DNA of 64,000 nucleotides from Rhizobium sp. Leaf306 (GTDB lineage Bacteria > Pseudomonadota > Alphaproteobacteria > Rhizobiales > Rhizobiaceae). The stretch spans positions 715,044 to 779,043 of the forward strand of contig NZ_LMNX01000003.1 in the NCBI RefSeq assembly GCF_001423425.1. Direction: 5' to 3'. Positions 9,055 through 17,583 of this stretch are shown here, piece after piece (positions within the stretch are counted from its first letter, which is position 1; each line of letters opens with the position of its first letter). The notes under the pieces are model-generated. The model had not been told where the DNA came from. It saw only the letters and a program-made list of their open reading frames with translations, and searched no databases. The position numbers and the translations under genes were made by a program.

Positions 9055-9474
9055 CTAACCCTTATTCGCTTTAGGGGATTGCCACAGCAGGACGACCGGT
9101 GACGGCAAGAACCGCAGATCCACCCGATATTGCATGTCGCAGGTTCTGTCTGTCATCATTCCCTCGCCGCAACCTCGCCCGATGGAGAGGTTCGCGGGTG
9201 AAAAACCTCCAGCTAGTTTTGCGTCCACAATACGAGTCACTAACTCGACGACTTCCGTCATCCATATCCATTCGGCCCCGGCCGCTTTGGATCCCGACCT
9301 ATACCCTCGGCGACCCGCAAACCCCGTGAGCATGTTCAGATCGAACTGCGCCGTATTGCCGATGTCCAGGTGCTCGAGATTCCTTTTGACCAAAAGGATC
9401 AGTTTATCGAGCGCTTGTGCGGTGGAGAGCCCGGCAGCCAGCAGTGCGAGTGGTATTGCGATCAGCATTTTCAC
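9055..9474 (-). CDS. Small exported protein of unknown function, upstream of the diguanylate cyclase
   Basis: The 139-residue product has a clear Sec signal peptide ('MLIAIPLALLAAGLSTAQA', cleavage near residue 22) and a mature part with two cysteines (in 'GRGCGEG' and 'RTCDMQ') that could form a disulfide. The chosen start is a GTG, because GAGGG lies 7 bases upstream of it; an ATG two codons later would be too far from that site. I do not recognise the family. It ends with 'VVLLWQSPKANKG', 4 bases before the PAS-GGDEF gene, which suggests a periplasmic input or accessory for that cyclase. Confidence 0.7.
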   Translation of the reverse strand: MKMLIAIPLALLAAGLSTAQALDKLILLVKRNLEHLDIGNTAQFDLNMLTGFAGRRGYRSGSKAAGAEWIWMTEVVELVTRIVDAKLAGGFSPANLSIGRGCGEGMMTDRTCDMQYRVDLRFLPSPVVLLWQSPKANKG

Positions 9475-9513
9475 AAAACTACCCTCATGATGTGGCGTAC
9501 CGGGTCGCCATGC

Positions 9514-11103
9514 TCAGAATTCCGACCAGCCTTCATTGGCCGCCTTCGACCGCTGTAGTTTGCCAGGAAGCGACTGGATCATTTGTCGCGCAGGCGAAGC
9601 TGCAGGAGAATGCGCCCGACCGTTGCTTTGCCCCACCGCGCTTGGCGTCGTTTTGAACCCGGCGACAAGCTCGGAAAGTCTCTCGGCCTCGTTGGAGAGT
9701 TTTATCGTCGCCGCAGACGTCTCTTCCACCATGGCAGCGTTTTGCTGCGTGATTGTATCCATGCTGCCCACGGCAGAGTTGATTTCAGCTATCCCAGTCG
9801 CCTGTTCGCGCGACGACATGGCAATCGATACCATGTGTTCATCGATCGTCTGCACCTGTCTGCCGATGCTTCTCAATGCCTTGCCCGTTGTGTTCACAAG
9901 ATCGACGCCGCGCGCGACATCCTGAGAAGATCTCGAGATGAGATCCTTGATTTCCTTGGCGGCCCGGGCTGAGCGTTGCGCGAGCTCCCGCACCTCCTGC
10001 GCCACCACCGCAAAGCCTTTCCCCTGGTCACCGGCACGGGCTGCTTCGACCCCCGCATTGAGTGCAAGGAGGTTCGTCTGGAACGCAATTTCGTCAATGA
10101 CACTAATGATGTCGTTCATTTGTTTGGATGACTCGACAATGTCGCTCATCGCCTTGACGGCCTGCTCTACGATTTCTCCGGACGTTGCTGCCTCTGTTGC
10201 AGAGGCCGTTACGACCGCCTGGACTTCTGTCGTCCGGGTTTGAGACTGCCGCGCGATTGAACTGATCTGCTCTAGCGCTGCCGCTGTTTCTTCAAGCGCC
10301 GTGGCCTGCCGTTCGGTGCGCTTTGCCATTTCGTCGGTCGCAGTGGCGATTTCGGCCGACTGCGAGAGAACGAAGCCGACCGTGCTTGAGATCTCGGAAA
10401 GAGCACCGTTGAGGCTCGATACGGAATCGTTGAAATTATGCTTGAGCCCGTCGAAACTGACCGCGAGGGGCTGTTCCAAGGGCCGGGTCAGATCACCGCC
10501 GGAGAGAGATCTCAACGCACTTTCGAGGGCTGAGAGCGCTGTGTCTTGTTCCGCTTTCAGCGTCGCCTGCTCCGCTTCAGCCTTGGCTCTCTCGTCCGCA
10601 AGGACGTCGAGATAGACCGAGATCGCATAATCCATGTCCACGAGGGCCGCTTTGACAACCGTCGTTACGTCGTCTCCGATCTTCTGGCGTTTGCCGCGCA
10701 CCAGGAAACTACCGAGCTCGTTATCGATGACGGCGCGCACGATGTTCTCGATCATCAACGCATAGCCGCCAATGTACCAGCGCGGTTGAAGCCCAAGCCT
10801 TGCATGGGCTTTGCCGATCATGGTGACTTCATCAACATAGGCTTCGTCGAACTTTGCCGAGGAAATCGTTTCCCAGTGTCGAGCCTGTCGTCCTTTTGCC
10901 TGGGTGATGTGATTTTCACCGGAAAAGTATTTGGAGGTTTCCGGGTGATGACGGACCTTGGCGTAAAACACATCGAGCGCGCTATCGAGCGACCCGTTAA
11001 TGATGGGCGCCAATGCTGCGAGTGTCCTGCGCTGTGGATCACCAAGACCAGCGAAGTCCAGTCGGTCGTTAAGCGTTGCCTGTGCTGATTTCTGCGTACT
11101 CAT
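9514..11103 (-). CDS. Globin-coupled methyl-accepting chemotaxis protein (aerotaxis-type sensor)
   Basis: The 529-residue soluble receptor begins with a sensor globin (residues about 15-170). The proximal haem histidine is predicted at H100 in '[18 protein letters not shown]', the hallmark of HemAT-like globin-coupled sensors, which bind oxygen or other gases. A helical linker (about 190-280) leads to a classic signalling domain with the tip '[20 protein letters not shown]'. The C-terminus reads GWSEF, which fits the x-W-x-x-F tether that recruits the CheR/CheB adaptation enzymes. The start has AGGGGA about 7 bases upstream. No CheA or CheR is encoded nearby, so it must use chemotaxis proteins made elsewhere. 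Confidence 0.93.
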   Translation of the reverse strand: MSTQKSAQATLNDRLDFAGLGDPQRRTLAALAPIINGSLDSALDVFYAKVRHHPETSKYFSGENHITQAKGRQARHWETISSAKFDEAYVDEVTMIGKAHARLGLQPRWYIGGYALMIENIVRAVIDNELGSFLVRGKRQKIGDDVTTVVKAALVDMDYAISVYLDVLADERAKAEAEQATLKAEQDTALSALESALRSLSGGDLTRPLEQPLAVSFDGLKHNFNDSVSSLNGALSEISSTVGFVLSQSAEIATATDEMAKRTERQATALEETAAALEQISSIARQSQTRTTEVQAVVTASATEAATSGEIVEQAVKAMSDIVESSKQMNDIISVIDEIAFQTNLLALNAGVEAARAGDQGKGFAVVAQEVRELAQRSARAAKEIKDLISRSSQDVARGVDLVNTTGKALRSIGRQVQTIDEHMVSIAMSSREQATGIAEINSAVGSMDTITQQNAAMVEETSAATIKLSNEAERLSELVAGFKTTPSAVGQSNGRAHSPAASPARQMIQSLPGKLQRSKAANEGWSEF

Positions 11104-11623
11104 GTATGTCCCCTGCTGCGGTCCCTTGGTAACAAGGCATGGTTGGTCTGCCCGCTAAAGCGAGTGCGATCTGTTGCTGACGGGAACGCAGTCCATCACC
11201 GGCGCGCGTGCTTCGAAGCCATCGCGGGGCAAGCAAGGGGGCTCAAAAACCCAGATGTCTACCGAACAGGTGTTAGACTGTCAGGTGGCGGCTGTTCCTG
11301 ATCTTCACGGCCATAAAACCCTCATGGGTATGCGGCGCCACGGCGCCTATCTGGCACCACAAATCTAGGATTCAGGGGATAAAAAACCGTTAATAGTTCG
11401 CCCTATGCTATAGTAGCAGAACTTGATTTAAGCTGCGCCATCGTTTGACCGAGGCTAATTCTGGCAATCGTCAAGCATAGAGCCAAAAATACGAGTTTTT
11501 GCCTTAAAATTCATGCCGCATGTAAGCGCTGCTATGACCGGCAGCGTGCTCATTGCATTCTCAAGACAGCGGTCGATATTGACAGAAGAGAGCTGGGACA
11601 TCGTCAAGGTCATTGCGTAGGGT
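11104..11623. other. Intergenic region, no convincing gene
   Basis: About 520 bases between the globin chemoreceptor start and the end of the ArsR-type gene. A short frame at 11174-11368 and one at 11455-11709 on the other strand have no ribosome site and unlikely composition. The right part is AT-rich. The chemoreceptor promoter should lie at the left end. Confidence 0.4.
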
Positions 11624-11968
11624 CTAAGCGTAGGCAACCGCCACAGCTTCGTGAGTCTCTGCGACGGAACAGAATATGCTTTGCATACAGTCAAGAACCT
11701 GGCGGACACCTTCCTCGTGGCAGCGATAGAAAACCGTCTGCGCTTGTCGACGCGCCGAGACGAGGTTTGCGTCTCTGAGAATCTTCAGATGTTGAGAGAG
11801 TGCCGATTGGCTGAGATTCACCGCCTTTGCGAGTGATCGCACGTCGCGCTCGCAATCCTGTACCAGACAGAGGACTTTGAACCGTGCGGGGTGCCCCATA
11901 ACCTTCAGTAGATCGGCGGCATCGCCCTCATCGAAGGGAAGAACTTCTCCCGATAGACTGATGTCCAT
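11624..11968 (-). CDS. ArsR/SmtB-family repressor of the BigR/SqrR (persulfide-sensing) type
   Basis: This 114-residue winged-helix protein has the recognition region 'NLSQSALSQHLKILRDANLV' (about 51-70). Cys34 ('VLCLV') and Cys100 ('QSIFC') stand 66 residues apart. That is the same spacing as the reactive cysteine pair of BigR and SqrR, which form a polysulfide bridge and release DNA when sulfane sulfur is present. An extra Cys39, Cys83 and Cys94 are also there. The start was set at the ATG with GGAGG 5 bases upstream; earlier in-frame ATGs lack a site. An ETHE1-like persulfide dioxygenase lies 1.1 kb away, which supports a sulfide/persulfide role. Plain arsenic sensing is less likely, because the C-terminal arsenic cysteine triad of the two ars regulators here is missing. 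Confidence 0.85.
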   Translation of the reverse strand: MDISLSGEVLPFDEGDAADLLKVMGHPARFKVLCLVQDCERDVRSLAKAVNLSQSALSQHLKILRDANLVSARRQAQTVFYRCHEEGVRQVLDCMQSIFCSVAETHEAVAVAYA

Positions 11969-12249
11969 AACGCCTCCAACCACCATTGAATAATATCGCG
12001 TATCTTCATGGACCGAACCAAGTCCGACGCCACATAAGCGAGCAGTAATACAAGCAATATAAAAGCTGCGGTGGCTAAGCATCTCCGCATTACGTCTCTG
12101 CTTCAATACCAAAATTGTACGTTATTTTATCGCAGTCCAGACGTTTTACGCATCTTAACAATACTTAACTCTGACAACCGCCGAATCTGTATTAAGGCAG
12201 ATACGAAACGCGGTCTCGCCGCCCAATATACATTCAATGCTGGTGTGAA

Positions 12250-12516
12250 ATGACAGAAGCAGACGCGTTGGAGATCCTGCGGATCTCTGTCTGGGCAATG
12301 CTCCTTGCTTCAGCGCCTGCGGTTTTCACCGCTATGGCAGTCGGTCTGGTTATCAGCCTTGTCCAGGCTCTCACGCAGGTCCAGGAAAGCACGCTGAGCT
12401 TTGCGCCAAAGATTGTTGCTGTCTTTGTAGCGCTGGCAGTGGCCGCCCCGTTCATAGGCGGCCAACTCAATCTTCTCGTTGTCGAGATTTTCTCTCATGT
12501 GCAGTCGGGTTTCTAG
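12250..12516 (+). CDS. fliQ: Orphan flagellar export apparatus protein FliQ
   Basis: The 88-residue product has the two-helix membrane hairpin and the conserved 'LVQALTQVQESTLSFAPKI' segment of FliQ/SctS proteins, with the length of a complete copy. FliQ is part of the FliPQR export gate of the flagellar basal body. The sequence starts MTEADALEIL and ends HVQSGF, which agrees with rhizobial FliQ as I recall it. No other flagellar or type III secretion gene lies in the window, so this is a displaced or second copy. The ribosome site is weak (GGTGTGAA). It is divergent from the ArsR-type regulator and convergent with an unknown gene. Confidence 0.88.
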   Translation: MTEADALEILRISVWAMLLASAPAVFTAMAVGLVISLVQALTQVQESTLSFAPKIVAVFVALAVAAPFIGGQLNLLVVEIFSHVQSGF

Positions 12517-12537
12517 GCCGGCTGCGATCTCAAGAGG

Positions 12538-12909
12538 TCAGGCGTCTGCAGTCTCTCGCACTTCGTCGAGCAGGAAGAACACGACCACATAGCGGGTCGC
12601 ATAGGATCGGCCGCCCTCGGCATCGCCTGCGTCCGAACCTCCGTCGGCCGGGTGCCATTGCTGGTAGTGCGGATTGTTGGCGATCAGCGTGATCGCTTTG
12701 CCAGTACGGCTACCGCCAAGACGATAGCGTGTTTCCGCCAACGGCCAGACACGTTCGTAATCCTGTTGCGTGAGACGGACCTTAAGAGCATGGCGCGTTA
12801 CCGTTTCGCCCTGCGAAACATCTCCCTTGCGGGCCACTGGAACCTCCAGCGAAACCTCCTCAGCCCCATCCAGTATGAAGTCAAATTCCTCAGGCCACGT
12901 CCGCTTCAT
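12538..12909 (-). CDS. Protein of unknown function
   Basis: The 123-residue product (MKRTWPEEFDFILDGAEEVS...) is acidic, has no signal peptide or membrane segment, and looks like an alpha/beta fold with a C-terminal strand 'YATRYVVVFFLLDEV'. The start was chosen at an ATG with GGAGGAG about 7 bases upstream; a longer frame begins 63 bases earlier without such a site. I do not recognise the family. It lies convergent to fliQ and downstream of the persulfide dioxygenase gene on the same strand, about 150 bases apart. Confidence 0.7.
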   Translation of the reverse strand: MKRTWPEEFDFILDGAEEVSLEVPVARKGDVSQGETVTRHALKVRLTQQDYERVWPLAETRYRLGGSRTGKAITLIANNPHYQQWHPADGGSDAGDAEGGRSYATRYVVVFFLLDEVRETADA

Positions 12910-13060
12910 GTAATCGCTCCTCCAAGCTATACCGAGGGTTGCCGACGACTGTATCGTCGTCTGCCGAGACAATATGCAAACATTATCCCCTTCTGAAAAG
13001 CATCAAACCGCCTACGGCCGCACTATTTCGTGAGGTTGCGCTTGGCGCCGACAAAATGTC

Positions 13061-13933
13061 TTACCAGGCCGCCACAGGGAAGGCGTCGATCGGGATCTTC
13101 AGGTACCTCACGCCGTTCGCCTCCTTTGGCGGCAGCTCTCCTGCCATCAGATTGACCTGCAGGGCATGCAGCATCAGTTTCGGAAACGGCAACGTTTTGT
13201 CACGGCTGATGCGGGACTGGATAAACTCGTCACGCCCTGACCGGAGGTGAATGTTCTGCGCCTTCTGTTGCGCGACGGTGCTCTCCCAGAGCGCTTCCCG
13301 CCCGCCATGACGATAATCGTGGCCGGTGAACAGCCGGGTGTCGTCGGGCAAGTTCAGGATTGCCTCGATCGACGACCACAGATCTTCAGCGCTGCCTCCG
13401 GGAAAATCGGCGCGGGCCGAACCGCTGTCGGGCATGAACAGCGTGTCGTGGATGAAGGCCGCATCACCGACCACATACGTGATCGATGCCAGTGTGTGGC
13501 CGGGCGAATGCATGACGCGGCCCTCGATCTCACCGATCATGAACCGGTCGCCATCCGAAAACAGCCGGTCCCACTGGGATCCGTCGGTTGGCATCGCCGG
13601 CGCATTGTAGATGTCCTTCCATAGCGCCTGGACCTTGACCACGTCGGCGCCGATCGCGGTCGGCGCGCCGGTCTTCGACTTGAGGTATGCTGCTGCGGTG
13701 AGATGGTCTGCATGGGGATGCGTGTCGAGGATCCACGCGACGTCCAGTCCCTGCATCTGGATATGTGAAAGGAGCGCATCGGCGTGACGCGTGGCCGTGC
13801 TTCCGGATTTCTCGTCGTAGTCGAGAACCGGATCGATGATGGCGCATTTCTTCGTGGCCTTGCAGCTTACGACATACTGGATGCTGCCGCTACGCGCGTC
13901 GTAAAAACCAGCGACTTCGGGTTGGGCACTCAT
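13061..13933 (-). CDS. MBL-fold persulfide dioxygenase (ETHE1/Blh type)
   Basis: The 290-residue metallo-beta-lactamase-fold enzyme has the metal motif 'THPHADHLTAAAYLK', with H72, H74, D76 and H77, the later histidine in 'SPGHTLASITYVVGD', and 'TGHDY' near the end. The 'HPHADHLTAA' variant is typical of persulfide dioxygenases, which oxidise glutathione persulfide to sulfite with one iron. In rhizobia and Xylella the homologue Blh is controlled by BigR, and a BigR-like repressor lies nearby. Its ATG overlaps the stop of a short Cys-rich frame as ATGA. Its own ribosome site is weak, consistent with translational coupling. Confidence 0.88.
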   Translation of the reverse strand: MSAQPEVAGFYDARSGSIQYVVSCKATKKCAIIDPVLDYDEKSGSTATRHADALLSHIQMQGLDVAWILDTHPHADHLTAAAYLKSKTGAPTAIGADVVKVQALWKDIYNAPAMPTDGSQWDRLFSDGDRFMIGEIEGRVMHSPGHTLASITYVVGDAAFIHDTLFMPDSGSARADFPGGSAEDLWSSIEAILNLPDDTRLFTGHDYRHGGREALWESTVAQQKAQNIHLRSGRDEFIQSRISRDKTLPFPKLMLHALQVNLMAGELPPKEANGVRYLKIPIDAFPVAAW

Positions 13934-14055
13934 GGTGTAAAATCCGGCTTGTCAAACGCCTGCACTGGCGCGGCTTTATGATGGTCTGGCCACAGGATGT
14001 CCACGAGGCAGGTCTGATCGCAGCAACGCTGTGACAGCGGGCAAGACGAGGACAT
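13930..14055 (-). CDS. Possible short Cys-rich leader peptide coupled to the persulfide dioxygenase
   Basis: A 41-codon frame begins MSSSCPLSQRCCDQTC and ends with TGA overlapping the ATG of the dioxygenase gene. Four of its first sixteen residues are cysteine. A strong AGGAGG lies 17 bases upstream of this ATG, which is too far. The same AGGAGG is ideally spaced from a GTG in another frame that would give a 29-residue peptide (MTLDVLVLPAV...). Which of the two is translated is unclear. A Cys-rich leader ahead of a sulfur-oxidising gene would fit cysteine-responsive control. Confidence 0.35.
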   Translation of the reverse strand: MSSSCPLSQRCCDQTCLVDILWPDHHKAAPVQAFDKPDFTP

Positions 14056-14399
14056 CAAGCGTCACGGCGGCCCCTCCTAAGTCAACCTCTCACGAACGTC
14101 AACTCGGAGCCCTTTGCCGCAATCTTGCTTACCAAGCGATAGGGCCAACCCGATAAGCCGCGCCATTGGATCGAGACCAGCCGAGCAGTTGTTCGCGCGT
14201 GGCAACGCGCTTGATTTTGCCCGTCGCAGCCATAGATCCACATCGTTGGCCGGCAAACAAACTGGTTGTGCCTGTGGCGCATGTCTCGGCGACCCTGAAT
14301 GCGGCTGATGTGTGGTTCCGTTTGGCAACAGCGAGTACTTCCGCGGGGAGTACGGTTGCCTCGAGATCACGCGGGATCGGCAACCGACAGGATGAGCAT
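14056..14399. promoter_or_regulatory. Divergent intergenic region between the dioxygenase and the lipocalin
   Basis: About 340 bases between divergent genes. Frames here on both strands lack start signals. It should hold the promoters of the persulfide dioxygenase leader (minus) and the lipocalin (plus). I see no clear BigR-type palindrome. Confidence 0.3.
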
Positions 14400-14933
14400 A
14401 TGCACAATCTTATCAGACATCTCAGCTTGCACTTTATCACATGCCTTTTCGCGATCGGCGTCGTATCGCAGGCCCTCGCCGCTCCCGATGTCGTCAAAGT
14501 CGGGCCGGATCACTACCAGGGGACATGGCTGGAAATCGGGAGGACCCCGATGTTCCTGACCGACGGCTGTGTTGCCGGTTATTCCACCTACCGCAAGGGC
14601 AAAACGCCTGACACGGTCATGGTCGAAGACGGTTGTCGTGTCGATACTCCAACCGGGCGCCTTAAAACAATCAATGGGACCGGGAAGATTCAGGATTACG
14701 GAACGACGAACGCAACGATGCGCGTCCGCTATCCACTGCTCATCACCTTCACCTACCGCGTGCTCTACAAATCGCCGGATAAATCCTGGTTCATCAGCGC
14801 CAACCCGTCGATGTCGGACCTGTGGATCTATTCGCGAACCGTACCATCGAAATCCAAGCTCAACCGCATGGTGCGCAAGGCGAGCGAACTCGGCTACGAC
14901 GTAAAGAAGCTGGAATTTCCGCCAGCCCGCTAG
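14400..14933 (+). CDS. Lipocalin family protein (Blc-like), exported
   Basis: The 177-residue protein has a signal peptide ('SLHFITCLFAIGVVSQALA', cleavage near residue 29) and then the lipocalin start motif 'YQGTWLEIGRTP', which corresponds to G-x-W-Y-E-I in bacterial Blc. The remaining beta-rich sequence, with 'CVAGYSTYRKG' and 'WIYSRTVPSK', fits an eight-stranded barrel. There is no lipobox Cys, so it is probably a soluble periplasmic protein, unlike E. coli Blc. Such proteins bind lipids or other hydrophobic molecules during envelope stress. The start has AGGATGAG just upstream; a longer frame from 14166 would bury the signal peptide. It stands alone and is followed by a hairpin. Confidence 0.82.
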   Translation: MHNLIRHLSLHFITCLFAIGVVSQALAAPDVVKVGPDHYQGTWLEIGRTPMFLTDGCVAGYSTYRKGKTPDTVMVEDGCRVDTPTGRLKTINGTGKIQDYGTTNATMRVRYPLLITFTYRVLYKSPDKSWFISANPSMSDLWIYSRTVPSKSKLNRMVRKASELGYDVKKLEFPPAR

Positions 14934-14946
14934 GCTGACTGGAAAG

Positions 14947-14993
14947 CGTCCGAACGGTTTGGCGTCCACGCGACAAGACAACCGTTCGGAACG
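14947..14993 (+). terminator. Stem-loop after the lipocalin gene
   Basis: An 11-bp perfect inverted repeat (TCCGAACGGTT with its partner around 14980-14990), extended by three bases across a one-base bulge, has a 20-base loop and starts 13 bases past the stop. There is no T-tract, so it may be a weak or Rho-assisted terminator. Confidence 0.5.
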
Positions 14994-15125
14994 CGAGCTT
15001 CGCTGCGGCTTCGAGCCCTGGTTTTATAAAGCTCGGCCCCTACCCTGCGACCAGCTTGAGAGACCGAATGGAATTCTGGGATCGAGCGCGCGGGCTTCGT
15101 CACGCAGATTGTTTTCGGCCAATAT

Positions 15126-15165
15126 TTCAATAATCCTTGAAGTCTTGAATAATTATTGTTCTATA
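15126..15165 (+). promoter_or_regulatory. Candidate arsR promoter with ArsR operator (plus-strand ars operon)
   Basis: An inverted repeat TTCAA-N6-TTGAA lies at 15126-15141, with a further TTGAA at 15145-15149. The sequence TTGAAG (15137-15142), 17 bases, then TCTATA (15160-15165) forms a plausible promoter overlapping the repeat. An ArsR dimer bound there would block RNA polymerase. The region is much more AT-rich than its neighbours. Confidence 0.5.
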
Positions 15166-15233
15166 GCCTTTACAGGGCTTTGAAAGCCGGGCAAGCGCCC
15201 GCGCCTGATCACTATTGGACAAGGAACGAACTG

Positions 15234-15566
15234 GTGAACGAGCGAGAGGTCCTTGATGCGTTTGGCGCACTGTCACAGCAGACCCGACTGCAGGTCATTC
15301 GCAAGCTCGTCGTCGCAGGCCCGGGCGGACTGGCGGCGGGTATGATTGCCGACGCTGTGAACGTGTCGCCTTCCAACATTTCTTTTCATCTCAAAGAACT
15401 GGAACATGCGGGCCTGATCAGCGCTCAGCGGGAGTCACGCTCCATCGTCTACAGCGCGAATTTCGAGACCCTCAACGGCCTCGCCCATTTCCTGATGGAG
15501 AACTGTTGTTCGGGCCAATCTGATGCCGGTTGCGGGCCTACAGAACTCGCAGGGTCTGCGTTATAG
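15234..15566 (+). CDS. arsR: ArsR-family arsenite-responsive repressor (first copy)
   Basis: This 110-residue winged-helix repressor has the recognition region '[20 protein letters not shown]' (about 43-62) and a C-terminal cysteine set C91, C92 and C100 ('[12 protein letters not shown]'). That placement resembles the As(III) site of Acidithiobacillus ferrooxidans ArsR, which uses two adjacent cysteines and a third a few residues later. Arsenite binding should release the operator. A GTG start was chosen because AAGGAA stands 7 bases upstream; an ATG 26 codons earlier lies in AT-rich promoter DNA. It is followed after 46 bases by arsH and then an MFS exporter, forming one operon. Confidence 0.88.
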   Translation: MNEREVLDAFGALSQQTRLQVIRKLVVAGPGGLAAGMIADAVNVSPSNISFHLKELEHAGLISAQRESRSIVYSANFETLNGLAHFLMENCCSGQSDAGCGPTELAGSAL

Positions 15567-15612
15567 GAGCCCCAAATGCGAACGTTTCAATTTTTTTCGA
15601 TGGAGTATCCAA

Positions 15613-16320
15613 ATGGCTGATCTGCCAGCCGCCTCGCTTGATCTTATTTCCCAGCCCGACCTTGAGGCACTTCGACCACCCTATTCGCAGCACAAGCCGC
15701 GGATCCTGATCCTCTATGGATCGCTGCGGAAGATTTCGTTCAGCCGTCTTTTGGCGGAAGAGGCAGCACGGCTCCTCGAGCACCTTGGATGCGAGGTGAA
15801 GATCTTCAATCCCGAAGGTCTGCCCCTTCCAGATGGCGCACCGGATACGGATCCGAAGGTTCAGGAATTGCGCGCGCTTTCTCTCTGGTCGGAAGGCCAT
15901 GTCTGGGTCAGCCCCGAGCGGCACGGTGCGATGACCGGCATTATCAAAGCGCAGATCGACTGGATCCCCCTCACGACCGGTTCGGTGCGACCGACGCAGG
16001 GCAAGACGCTCGCCGTCATGCAGGTCTCCGGTGGCTCGCAATCCTTCAACGCGGTCAATCAGTTGCGCATTCTCGGTCGCTGGATGCGGATGATCACCAT
16101 TCCGAACCAGTCGTCGGTTGCCAAGGCATGGCAGGAGTTCGACACGGATGGCCGCATGAAACCCTCGGCCTACTACGATCGCGTCGTCGATGTCTGCGAG
16201 GAACTAGTCAAATTCACATTGCTGACCCGGGATGCGTCCGACTATCTGACAGACCGCTATAGCGAGAGGAAGGAAGAGGCCGCAAAGCTCGAACAGCGCG
16301 TGGATCTGAAGTCGATATGA
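15613..16320 (+). CDS. arsH: ArsH, NADPH-dependent FMN reductase / organoarsenical oxidase
   Basis: The 235-residue flavodoxin-like protein has the FMN-binding loop '[19 protein letters not shown]' (about residues 36-54) and the '[20 protein letters not shown]' segment that marks ArsH. ArsH oxidises trivalent methyl- and aromatic arsenicals to less toxic pentavalent forms and also reduces quinones. The start ATG has GGAG 8 bases upstream; an earlier in-frame ATG at 15523 lies inside arsR. Its stop overlaps the next start as ATGA, so it is tightly coupled to the exporter. Confidence 0.93.
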   Translation: MADLPAASLDLISQPDLEALRPPYSQHKPRILILYGSLRKISFSRLLAEEAARLLEHLGCEVKIFNPEGLPLPDGAPDTDPKVQELRALSLWSEGHVWVSPERHGAMTGIIKAQIDWIPLTTGSVRPTQGKTLAVMQVSGGSQSFNAVNQLRILGRWMRMITIPNQSSVAKAWQEFDTDGRMKPSAYYDRVVDVCEELVKFTLLTRDASDYLTDRYSERKEEAAKLEQRVDLKSI

Positions 16321-17537
16321 GCGAGCGGCCGCCGATCGGCACTATCCTTGCCCTGGGCCTCACCCAGATCATCGGCTATGGAACTCTCTATTACAGCTTC
16401 AGCATTCTTGCACCCGATATGGCGCGAGACCTGAACTGGTCGACGGAGTGGATATTTGCCGCACTTTCGGCGGCACTTCTTCTGGGCGGCTTGACCGCTC
16501 CCTGGCTCGGCCGGGCCATTGATCATTTTGGCGCAGGACGGGTGATGACGGCCGGATCCGCGATTGCCGCGGCAGCGCTGGTCGCTTGTGCCTATGCGCC
16601 GGGAAAGAGCGGCTTCGTCGCCGCTCTGATCGTGATCGAGATCGCCGCCAATCTGGTACAATATGGCGCGGCCTTTGCGCTGCTGGTGCAGGCAAGCCCC
16701 CGCACCGCCCAGCGCAGCATCACCTATCTGACCCTGATCGCCGGCTTCGCCTCGACGATCTTCTGGCCCATCACAACGGCTCTGCACGCCCATCTGTCCT
16801 GGCAGAATGTCTACCTGGTGTTTGCCGGGCTCAATCTGCTCGTCTGCCTGCCTCTGCACGCCTGGTTGTCCTACGGCCTTGCCCAAGGAAAGTCGCAGAA
16901 ACAGAACGGCACGGCGCAAGTCGTCGAAGGGTGCCTCAGCCCGGACGTCCGGCAGTTCGGGTTCAAGCTGATGGTGGTGGGGTTTTCACTGCAATCTCTC
17001 GTCAGTGCGGCGATCCTGGTCCATATGGTGCCGCTGTTGTCGGGTCTTGGCCTTGGGGCCACTGCCGCCATTGTCGGCACGCTGTTTGGTCCGTCACAAG
17101 TGCTGAGCCGTTTTGCCAATATGATGCTCGGCGGCAATCTGCCGCCGCTGGCTTTGGCAACGATTGCCGCCACGTTGATCCCTGGGGGTGTATTGATCCT
17201 CACCCTTACCGCTCCGTCGGTGGCAGGCGCCATGGCGTTTGCCGTTGTCTTCGGTTTGGGCAACGGTCTTTTCAGCATCGTCACCGGCACCCTGCCGCTG
17301 ATGCTGTTTGGCAGCGCTGGCTACGGCAGGCTGCAGGGCAAGGTCATGGCCGCACGATTGATCCTGTCCGCGACCGCACCGTTTGCGCTGGCGTTTGCCA
17401 TGGCCCATATCGGTACGCTGTGGTCACTGACCATCACAACAGCGCTCGGGGCCTGTGCGATTGTCGCCTTCGTCGGGATTGCGCGACTGGAGCGCCGCCA
17501 CAAGTCTGGCGATCATCTCGCGAGCCGTCCGGCCTGA
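16317..17537 (+). CDS. MFS transporter in the ars operon (ArsK-like candidate)
   Basis: The 406-residue protein has twelve predicted hydrophobic helices, the first being '[20 protein letters not shown]', and a loop '[19 protein letters not shown]' between helices 2 and 3 that is typical of the major facilitator superfamily. It is coupled to arsH by an ATGA overlap, so it should export an arsenic species. Two MFS types occur in ars operons: ArsK (trivalent arsenicals and antimonite, described in Agrobacterium) and ArsJ (1-arseno-3-phosphoglycerate, normally next to a GAPDH gene). No GAPDH is present, so ArsK is favoured. Its stop faces acr3 on the other strand 46 bases away. Confidence 0.8.
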   Translation: MSERPPIGTILALGLTQIIGYGTLYYSFSILAPDMARDLNWSTEWIFAALSAALLLGGLTAPWLGRAIDHFGAGRVMTAGSAIAAAALVACAYAPGKSGFVAALIVIEIAANLVQYGAAFALLVQASPRTAQRSITYLTLIAGFASTIFWPITTALHAHLSWQNVYLVFAGLNLLVCLPLHAWLSYGLAQGKSQKQNGTAQVVEGCLSPDVRQFGFKLMVVGFSLQSLVSAAILVHMVPLLSGLGLGATAAIVGTLFGPSQVLSRFANMMLGGNLPPLALATIAATLIPGGVLILTLTAPSVAGAMAFAVVFGLGNGLFSIVTGTLPLMLFGSAGYGRLQGKVMAARLILSATAPFALAFAMAHIGTLWSLTITTALGACAIVAFVGIARLERRHKSGDHLASRPA

Positions 17538-17583
17538 ACTAGTACGCTGGGATCCGTGCGTCCTTGGGTGCCCGCTGGGAGCG

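Noticed and set aside
11174..11368. Short plus-strand frame downstream of the globin receptor start
   Set aside because: No start signal and no recognisable sequence; treated as intergenic.
16317..17537. MFS exporter read as ArsJ
   Set aside because: ArsJ normally pairs with a GAPDH gene, and none is present; the ArsK-like reading is preferred but not certain.
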